Source of the DNA: JAUVKT01 sp036350795 | GTDB taxonomy: Bacteria; Bacteroidota; Bacteroidia; Bacteroidales; VadinHA17 | DNA length: 64,000 nucleotides | Reading direction: 5' to 3' | Assembly: GCA_036350795.1 (NCBI GenBank) | Contig: JAZBNV010000046.1 | Span: 1-64,000 of the forward strand | In this document: one piece after another, positions 52,485-59,161 of the stretch | Numbering within the stretch: position 1 is the first letter of the stretch | Layout of the letters: each line of letters begins with the position of its first letter | Position numbers and translations under genes: made by a program | The notes under the pieces: generated by a model | What the model saw: the letters and a program-made list of their open reading frames with translations, nothing else | The model's database searches: none | What the model was told of the DNA's origin: nothing

Positions 52485-53618
52485 ATGCCAGGTATATACG
52501 TTCATATACCATTTTGTAAACAAAAGTGTTTCTATTGTGATTTTTATAAAACACTCGAAACAGATAAAAGGGAAGATTTTGTAAGTGCTCTTCTAAGAGA
52601 ACTAGAGATGCGCAAAACCTATCTTGATCCTGCCCAGAATATAGAAACATTGTATTTCGGGGGCGGAACACCATCAGTACTTTCCATAACAGAATTAAGA
52701 AGAATAATTAAGGCAATAAAAAGCAATTTCAGCTTTGTGGCCAATCCTGAAATTACGCTGGAAGTAAACCCGGATGATATAACGGATGCTTTTTTAAAAA
52801 GCATTAAAAAAGAAGGAGTTAACAGGCTGAGCATTGGCATACAGTCATTCTCCGATAATATACTCAGCATGCTTAACCGGAGGCATAATGCAAAACAATC
52901 TCTGCGTTCGGTCGAGATGGCCAGAGAGGCAGGGTTTGATAATATTTCTGTAGATTTAATATACGGCATTCCTGGTTTGTCTGCGGAAAACTGGAAGAAA
53001 GAACTGGAAACAGTATTTAAGCTGGATGTGGAACATATTTCCGCCTATCATCTTACAATTGAAAAAAACACAGTTTTCGGCAAAATGAAAGATCTTGGCG
53101 AACTGGATGAAATACCAGAGGAAGTGAGTGAAGAACAATTTGCTATACTTACTCAAACGGCCCGCGATAAGGGGTATGTTCATTATGAAATATCTAATAT
53201 TTCTAAAGAGGCCTATATATCAAGACACAATTCTAATTATTGGAAGCAGGTAAGTTATCTTGGTCTTGGACCTTCGGCACATAGTTTCAATGGTTATTCA
53301 CGCGAATGGAATATTGCCGATCTTGATACTTATATCCAGAGAGTTACCGAAGGAGAAGCCTTTTCTGAAAAAGAAGAACTCGACGAAAGAATACGCTATA
53401 ACGAATATGTGATGACCTCTCTGAGGACGATGTGGGGAATTGATTTAAATTACCTTGAAACGTCTTTCAGCAAGGAAATGCACGATTACCTTCTTAATAT
53501 GTCGGCAAGATTTATGAAGTACGGGATGCTTACACGAAACAAGTCCGGCTGCGTGATACTCACAGAACAGGGAAAGATGATATCCGATAATATTATATCA
53601 GAATTAATGATGGTATAA
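52485..53618 (+). CDS. hemW: Radical SAM heme chaperone HemW
   Basis: A 377-residue radical SAM protein with C11, C15 and C18 in IPFCKQKCFYCDF binding the 4Fe-4S cluster. ETLYFGGGTPSVL and NRLSIGIQSF follow, and the HemW-diagnostic HNSNYW motif occurs in RHNSNYWKQVSYLGLG. These features separate it from true coproporphyrinogen dehydrogenase HemN. HemW delivers heme to respiratory enzymes. It ends one base before the stop of the convergent coiled-coil gene. Confidence 0.94.
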   Translation: MPGIYVHIPFCKQKCFYCDFYKTLETDKREDFVSALLRELEMRKTYLDPAQNIETLYFGGGTPSVLSITELRRIIKAIKSNFSFVANPEITLEVNPDDITDAFLKSIKKEGVNRLSIGIQSFSDNILSMLNRRHNAKQSLRSVEMAREAGFDNISVDLIYGIPGLSAENWKKELETVFKLDVEHISAYHLTIEKNTVFGKMKDLGELDEIPEEVSEEQFAILTQTARDKGYVHYEISNISKEAYISRHNSNYWKQVSYLGLGPSAHSFNGYSREWNIADLDTYIQRVTEGEAFSEKEELDERIRYNEYVMTSLRTMWGIDLNYLETSFSKEMHDYLLNMSARFMKYGMLTRNKSGCVILTEQGKMISDNIISELMMV

Positions 53619-54524
53619 CTACCTGCCGGTTAACATAAATTCGCCTGAGCCTATGCGTGCTCCCTCAAGATAAAGATCAACGGTATAATTACCTGCAATA
53701 AAATCACTGTTATTGTCAACAAAAATGCACATCTCCACATCCTGGTTGAGGTATTCGGCTGTACGGCTTTCGGTATAGATCATGTTTTCTTCGCCGGAGG
53801 TAAATACATTGTCCGGCGATTTTGTAATAACCAGGCCGTCGGGCCTTGTTACCCTGAGAAAGACTTCTTTTTTGCCGGCTTCAGCAATGGGGTTTTCACG
53901 CAGTGTAAAGCATACCCTCAGGTTTACCATCCTTTCAATCCTGTCGGTCTCCTTCCTTTTCTTGTTAAGGCAAACGGCAATTACATCTTTAGCCTGGATT
54001 ACCGAGGCAACTTCAACCTTTGAGGAAAGCTCTTCTTTAACTTTTGACAGTTCCACGTTTGTTTTTTCAACACGGGATATTTCAGCTCTTATTTCCTGGT
54101 TTTCAGCAACAAGTATTTTATTCCTGGTATTAAGCGAATCGATCTGCACTATATAACTTTTCATTATTTCCCGCATTGTGGAAATCTCTTTTCGATATGT
54201 TCTTATGGTCTGGACATTTGATTTATTTATTGCCAGGAGACGCTCAATTTTTAGCTGTTCTTCAGCCAGGCGGGCATTGAGGGTGTCGTTGTTCGATTTA
54301 AGGGTATCATATCCATGCATAAGCAATACCAGCTCGTTGGTAAGCGAATCTTTTTCTTCGGTAAGAAGTTGCTCCATCTCGAACATATTGGAGCGTTGAA
54401 TAAAGAATAATATAACCAGGGCAATAAGCGCCGTGGCCAGAACTCCGGCTATAACAAATAATCCTACCGGTGTTTTCTTTTTTTGTTCGATGTTTTCGCC
54501 TGGTGTGAGCTTGTTCTTATCCAT
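53619..54524 (-). CDS. Coiled-coil membrane protein of unknown function
   Basis: A 301-residue single-pass protein. A short cytosolic tail is followed by one transmembrane helix (VGLFVIAGVLATALIALVIL), then a long heptad coiled coil from about 45 to 170 (KIERLLAINKSNVQTIRTYRK region). A C-terminal beta-rich domain follows (VNLRVCFTLRENPIAEAGKKE, EVFLRVTRPDGLV). The large part is periplasmic if positive-inside rules hold. I do not recognise the family; it resembles conserved Bacteroidota hypothetical proteins. Confidence 0.75.
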   Translation of the reverse strand: MDKNKLTPGENIEQKKKTPVGLFVIAGVLATALIALVILFFIQRSNMFEMEQLLTEEKDSLTNELVLLMHGYDTLKSNNDTLNARLAEEQLKIERLLAINKSNVQTIRTYRKEISTMREIMKSYIVQIDSLNTRNKILVAENQEIRAEISRVEKTNVELSKVKEELSSKVEVASVIQAKDVIAVCLNKKRKETDRIERMVNLRVCFTLRENPIAEAGKKEVFLRVTRPDGLVITKSPDNVFTSGEENMIYTESRTAEYLNQDVEMCIFVDNNSDFIAGNYTVDLYLEGARIGSGEFMLTGR

Positions 54525-54550
54525 TGAAATATATTGTAAAAATGAGCTAT

Positions 54551-54558
54551 CAAATTTA
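54551..54558 (-). promoter_or_regulatory. Candidate -7 promoter box for the coiled-coil gene
   Basis: TAAATTTG on the minus strand matches TAnnTTTG, 27 bp before the ATG of the coiled-coil protein. Confidence 0.4.
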
Positions 54559-54579
54559 TAAATAATCTGTGAATTAAGT

Positions 54580-54587
54580 TACATTTG
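54580..54587 (+). promoter_or_regulatory. Candidate -7 promoter box for the PurF-like gene
   Basis: TACATTTG matches TAnnTTTG, 29 bp before the ATG at 54616. No clear -33 element was identified. Confidence 0.4.
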
Positions 54588-54615
54588 GCCTTCATCTACA
54601 AAAAACGAAAATAAT

Positions 54616-56019
54616 ATGAGTGGTTTCTTCGGATCAATTTCTGCTAATGACACGGTGAGGGACGTCTTTTACGGAACAGATTATAATTCACATCTGGGAA
54701 CAAAAAGAGCAGGAATGGTTTTCTATAATAAGGATAAAGGTTTTCAAAGAAGAATCCACAACCTTGAAAATTCATATTTCAGAACAAAATTTGAGAATGA
54801 TCTTATTGAGTTTTCGGGCAGCAGGGGAATAGGCGTTATAAGCGATACAGATCCTCAGCCAATATTGTTTAATTCTCACCTGGGACGCTTTGCTGTTGCA
54901 ACGGTTAGCAGAATAGTAAATATTGATGATCTGGAAAAACACTTCCTTAAAAAAAGAAAGCATTTTACAGAAAACTTTGAGGGTAATGTTAATCCTACTG
55001 AAGTTGTGGCCAACCTGATTTGCGAGGAGGAGGATTTTGTGTCGGGTATCGAAAATGTATATGAAAGCGTTAAGGGATCGTGCTCAATGATTATTCTTAC
55101 GGAGGACAGAATTATTGCTGCACGCGATAAACTGGGCCGTACGCCAATTATTATTGGTAAAAAGGAAGGAGCCCTGGCCGTAGCGTCAGAAACAAGTTCT
55201 TTTCCCAATCTTGGTTTTGAGATAGAATATTATGTTGGACCCGGTGAAATAGTTGAGATTACAGAAAATGGATATAATATTCTGAAAGAAAAGAATGAAG
55301 AAATGCAGGTTTGTGCCTTCCTGTGGGTATACTATGGGTACCCGCCTTCATATTACGAAGGAATTAATGTGGATGAATGTCGCTACAGGTGTGGAGCAGC
55401 CCTGGCCCGAAGGGATAATGTTGAAGCTGATTTTGTATGTGGCATACCTGATTCAGGCGTGGGTCATGCCATTGGTTATGGAAACGAAAAGGGAATTCCA
55501 TATAAACGGGCATATTCAAAATATACCCCTACCTGGCCACGAAGTTTTATGCCCCAAACCCAGGACACAAGAACTCTTGTGGCCAAAATGAAGCTTATAC
55601 CAAACGAAGCACTTATAAAAGGTAAAAGAATGGTGTTTTGCGACGATTCAATAGTAAGGGGAACACAATTGAAAGATAATACCATTGACCTCAGGAATGC
55701 AGGAGCAAAAGAAGTACATATGAGAATAGCCTGTCCGCCACTTACATTTCCATGCGATTTCCTGAATTTTTCACAATCAAGATCTACCATGGAACTTGCA
55801 ACAAGAAAAGCCATAAGCCAGCTTGAGGGAGGCGAAATACATATCCGGGAATATGCCGATCAGTCTTCTGATCGCTACGCCCGGATGGTAGCAAAAATAG
55901 CCGAAAACCTGGGAATAGATTCGTTGATTTACCAGGATCTTGACGACCTGGTAGACGCTATCGGATTGCCAAAGGAAAAATTATGTACCCATTGCTGGGA
56001 TGGCAGCAGCAGGTATTAA
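54616..56019 (+). CDS. Amidophosphoribosyltransferase-like protein without the catalytic Cys
   Basis: A 467-residue PurF homologue. The N-terminal Ntn-glutaminase-like domain begins MSGFFGSIS, where true PurF has Cys at position 2 as the glutaminase nucleophile (typical start MCGIxG). GTDYNSHLGTKRAGM and RGIGVISDTDPQPIL follow. The C-terminal phosphoribosyltransferase domain has the PRPP loop VFCDDSIVRGTQL near 340-352. Loss of Cys2 predicts no glutamine-dependent activity; it may use ammonia, or regulate. As I recall, Bacteroidota often carry such a paralogue starting MGGFFG besides a true PurF. Confidence 0.85.
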   Translation: MSGFFGSISANDTVRDVFYGTDYNSHLGTKRAGMVFYNKDKGFQRRIHNLENSYFRTKFENDLIEFSGSRGIGVISDTDPQPILFNSHLGRFAVATVSRIVNIDDLEKHFLKKRKHFTENFEGNVNPTEVVANLICEEEDFVSGIENVYESVKGSCSMIILTEDRIIAARDKLGRTPIIIGKKEGALAVASETSSFPNLGFEIEYYVGPGEIVEITENGYNILKEKNEEMQVCAFLWVYYGYPPSYYEGINVDECRYRCGAALARRDNVEADFVCGIPDSGVGHAIGYGNEKGIPYKRAYSKYTPTWPRSFMPQTQDTRTLVAKMKLIPNEALIKGKRMVFCDDSIVRGTQLKDNTIDLRNAGAKEVHMRIACPPLTFPCDFLNFSQSRSTMELATRKAISQLEGGEIHIREYADQSSDRYARMVAKIAENLGIDSLIYQDLDDLVDAIGLPKEKLCTHCWDGSSRY

Positions 56020-56029
56020 TAATACTGTA

Positions 56030-56434
56030 TTAAAGATTAAGCGCCCTCAGCACCTCGTCCGGCACAACAGGCTTACCCCCGTTAAGGCATGCACCGGTAA
56101 TTTTGGCCGAAAGAACAGGTTTATTGTCGGGGAGCCTGAAAATATCCTGTATAAAAGCAATCTGGACATGTCCTTCCTTAAGAACATATTGTTTTATAAT
56201 AAACCTGTCTTTGCTCTTCAGGGGCGAACGGTATTTTAGTTCAGCCCTGGTAACAATCAGATCCTTGCCTTCATCGTGCATGGCCGCAAAATCAACTCCC
56301 TTCGACAGGAGGAAGAGATGTCTTGCATGTTCAAGGTAATGCATATAATTAGCATTATTTACAACACCCTGCAAATCAACCTCATAGTCTCGTACTAAAA
56401 ATTCAGTTTCAAACTGGTACTCTTTTTCCTTCAT
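56030..56434 (-). CDS. Acyl-CoA thioesterase (4HBT hotdog family)
   Basis: A 134-residue YbgC/4HBT-like hotdog protein. FLVRDYEVDLQGVVNNANYMHYLEHARH carries the conserved Asp (DYEVDLQG) and a YMHYLEHAR helix; this is quoted in two overlapping parts as FLVRDYEVDLQG and YMHYLEHARH. It likely hydrolyses short- or medium-chain acyl-CoA in the cytoplasm. The ATG overlaps the last base of the GH-D-like gene stop by 1 bp, and it converges with the PurF-like gene at an 10-bp gap. Confidence 0.88.
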   Translation of the reverse strand: MKEKEYQFETEFLVRDYEVDLQGVVNNANYMHYLEHARHLFLLSKGVDFAAMHDEGKDLIVTRAELKYRSPLKSKDRFIIKQYVLKEGHVQIAFIQDIFRLPDNKPVLSAKITGACLNGGKPVVPDEVLRALNL

Positions 56435-58815
56435 TATTTCCTGCTTAATGTAAGCCTTAGTTTTTCATAAGGTGATGGTCCTGCCGATATCCATACCTCG
56501 GGACTCAGGTCTGTCAGATCTTCCTGGTAGGCAAAAATAAATATTTCAATTTCTTTACCTGCATAATCCACGGGGGCAGGAAAATAATATGTATAATCAG
56601 ATGTTGCTGCCGCATTAACATATTCCCAGGTATTAGATTGATATGATCGTGCCCTGTCGGGGGCTCCCACTAATTTTCCGTCTACCTTCATAGCCGCATA
56701 AGCTCCTTCTTTCCCATGCTTTCCGTTTATGGCAACAGAAAAGTATGAGTTTTTCGAAATTTCATCCGGGGTGAATGATAATTTCCAGGTTTTTACCGCT
56801 GTCATCCCGGAAGGGTGAGCAAACAGGTTACTTGCCCTGAAGTTTTTATTGTTCAGCAACACACCGTCTTTATATGCCCTGATTTCAACAAGCCGGTCGG
56901 CATATTCCTTAAAACGAAAATATCTTACAGGACCATTAATATAAACCGGCATTCTTTCTCCTGCCAGGTAAGTAAGGGTTTCCCAGCTTAAAAGATCTTT
57001 TGATACCTCAACAAAATTACCTTCGTCCTTAAGCAGGGGTTGAAGTGAATATTCGTCAGCTGTATAAAGTACCACAGAATCTATATCAATAACCTGGCCC
57101 AGGTCAAGCCTGAAACACCCGCCTTCAATACGTTGATCTCTTTTATATTTCCTCGAAGGGAAAAAGCCTGTCTGCATATCATTGTCAAAAAGATTCCTGT
57201 CCCAGATACCCCGCTTTAAAAAAACAGCCTGGTTGAAAAATGCCTCACGGGCAGCCTTTACTTCATTTATTTTTGTTGGTCCCGACCTGAGGAGAGACCT
57301 TACCTCAAGAGCATTGTTATCTGCTGCGAATACTGTTGCTTCATATAAAGCTTCGGCGTCTTCGGGGATATTGCATTCTTCGGGAATGCCCAGTTTACGA
57401 TGTACAGGGAGTTTTAGTTCTTCGCCGGGGAAATCAATTTTTACTACCCGCCCTTTCATCAGGGACAGGGCCTTTTCTCCGTTTAAAAGCGCATCAGAAT
57501 AATTATCTGAGTCTTCGAGCTGGATATACGAACTGCTTCCCGGCATACCCAGTATGTCTATTTCAATATTTTCTGTTTCAATATTCTTTACAAGTTCATA
57601 CTCGGCCCCAATAATTCCTGGTTCGGAAAATTTCTCTGCACTTACTATTAACATATATGACCTGAATGGAAGAACAGAAACAGGAACAGATTCGCCCTTC
57701 CTGTATATTCCAAGCACCTTCTCGGCCGGGTGAAATTGTCGGAGGTAATACTGGTAGGCATTACCAAGCCCGATTTCACTATCCAGTTTTATATTATAGG
57801 TTTTTGTTTCCCAGCTAAGGTTTCTTAAAGTAATTATCCTGGTTTTTTCATTTCCCCTGCTTACAGCATTGGGGCCATAATTATCAGGAAGAGTTATTCC
57901 ATTTATAAGAATATCACGATACTTACGATGAAGATTATAAATCCTTGCAAGTTTCGGAAATTCATCATCCCTCATCAGCCAGGGATTTCCATAAACCTGG
58001 GGAGCAAGAATAAGACTCCTGTTGAATGCCTGCAATACAAGATCATCATCCCAGTAGTCGATACATGATGAAATACATACACCATGATCTTCGGTAAGTC
58101 TCATTAAATCGGGAGACAAACCCCTTGCCAGCGCTCCGGCCCTGTGATGTGGTGCAGTACTGTTGTTGTTCATAAATACGTCAATATATGTCTCGGCACC
58201 GCCCATCAGGAAAGTTGTGGCATAGGGTTTAGCCCTGTTCAGCCCGAGCCTGTGATTTAACAATATCAGGTCGGGGCTGTATTTGCGGGCCTCGGTCATC
58301 ATTTCTATAAAATAGTCCTCTTTTTCAGGTCTTAGCGGACCACAGACAGCGTCAAACTTAAAGAGGGCAAAATTATAATCGCGGCATAACTTAACCATCT
58401 GGTCTATCCTCTCCCTGGCCTCCTTTTCAGTGTTGCCAAAGCCATCCGGGCCTCCCCAGATTCCCAGCCGTATACCTATTTCTTCTGCTCTTTTATATAT
58501 CGGATCAAAACCACCTGGAAACTGCTTCTTAAACCTGTCGGAATAAATGCTGCCATAGAACCTTTTTCCGTCTATTGCCCCGGCATCAAATGCGTAAATA
58601 TCGAGCTGCATTCCATATTCTTTCTTAAGCCAGTCAAAAAAGTCCAGGTTAACCATGGTGTGTTCCATTGTTGCCCCTTCGTTGGTATTGTTAATCCACG
58701 AGAAATACTGGGCACGCGATGGTGAATTCTCATCAGCTCCCGGAAATATTTCCTTTTCCTGGGCCGAAGCAATGTTTAAAAATAATATTGCGATAAGGCT
58801 CAACAAATATTTCAT
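56434..58815 (-). CDS. Exported clan GH-D-like glycoside hydrolase
   Basis: A 793-residue protein with a signal peptide (KYLLSLIAILFLNIASAQ). The N-terminal 380 residues resemble the TIM barrel of alpha-galactosidase-related enzymes: LGIWGGPDGFG, then ALFKFDAVCGPL, whose Asp near 155 fits the nucleophile position, and CIDYWDDDL near 255 for the acid/base. A beta-sandwich follows, and the C-terminal region (DLGQVIDIDSVVLYTADEY, SKDLLSWETL) looks like a galactose-binding (F5/8) domain. It lacks the usual GH27 and GH36 signature in full, so subfamily and substrate are uncertain. Confidence 0.75.
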   Translation of the reverse strand: MKYLLSLIAILFLNIASAQEKEIFPGADENSPSRAQYFSWINNTNEGATMEHTMVNLDFFDWLKKEYGMQLDIYAFDAGAIDGKRFYGSIYSDRFKKQFPGGFDPIYKRAEEIGIRLGIWGGPDGFGNTEKEARERIDQMVKLCRDYNFALFKFDAVCGPLRPEKEDYFIEMMTEARKYSPDLILLNHRLGLNRAKPYATTFLMGGAETYIDVFMNNNSTAPHHRAGALARGLSPDLMRLTEDHGVCISSCIDYWDDDLVLQAFNRSLILAPQVYGNPWLMRDDEFPKLARIYNLHRKYRDILINGITLPDNYGPNAVSRGNEKTRIITLRNLSWETKTYNIKLDSEIGLGNAYQYYLRQFHPAEKVLGIYRKGESVPVSVLPFRSYMLIVSAEKFSEPGIIGAEYELVKNIETENIEIDILGMPGSSSYIQLEDSDNYSDALLNGEKALSLMKGRVVKIDFPGEELKLPVHRKLGIPEECNIPEDAEALYEATVFAADNNALEVRSLLRSGPTKINEVKAAREAFFNQAVFLKRGIWDRNLFDNDMQTGFFPSRKYKRDQRIEGGCFRLDLGQVIDIDSVVLYTADEYSLQPLLKDEGNFVEVSKDLLSWETLTYLAGERMPVYINGPVRYFRFKEYADRLVEIRAYKDGVLLNNKNFRASNLFAHPSGMTAVKTWKLSFTPDEISKNSYFSVAINGKHGKEGAYAAMKVDGKLVGAPDRARSYQSNTWEYVNAAATSDYTYYFPAPVDYAGKEIEIFIFAYQEDLTDLSPEVWISAGPSPYEKLRLTLSRK

Positions 58816-59018
58816 ATGTTTTGACTATTATATTTATCCGACAATAAATTAATTAAAAATTTGAGAACGAATGGATGTGCTTCGCTCTCGCATAATGCAA
58901 TACCTATAACCCTCATAGCAGTTGGATAATACCAATCTGAAAGAGAGGCTCTTTCCCTGTTGGCATATTTTTCAAGCAGGGCGATACTTTCTTCAAGTAT
59001 TTCTTTTTCAGTGATCAT
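58812..59018 (-). CDS. Small hypothetical protein (68 aa)
   Basis: A 68-residue helical protein (EKEILEESIALLEKYANRER, then YYPTAMRVIGIALCESEAHPF). The stop overlaps the GH-D-like ATG by 4 bp, which supports a real, coupled gene. I do not recognise a family; it contains no membrane segment or signal peptide. Confidence 0.6.
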   Translation of the reverse strand: MITEKEILEESIALLEKYANRERASLSDWYYPTAMRVIGIALCESEAHPFVLKFLINLLSDKYNSQNI

Positions 59019-59061
59019 GCTTATTAGTCCTAATTATGCCAAAGATATAAATTAGTAACGA

Positions 59062-59128
59062 TAAGACTTTTTATATGCTTATGATAGTGTTATCAGCAGT
59101 AAGACTTATCTTTAACAGTAAGACTTAT
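59062..59128. repeat. Phased direct repeats upstream of the GH3 gene
   Basis: TAAGACTT occurs at 59062-59069, 59100-59107 and 59119-59126, that is at spacings of 38 and 19 bp. The last two are part of identical 13-mers CAGTAAGACTTAT (59097-59109 and 59116-59128). Two-turn spacing before a carbohydrate gene suggests repeated activator binding sites. Confidence 0.55.
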
Positions 59129-59161
59129 AAATAGCAGGGTATAAACTAATATTTTAAGAAT

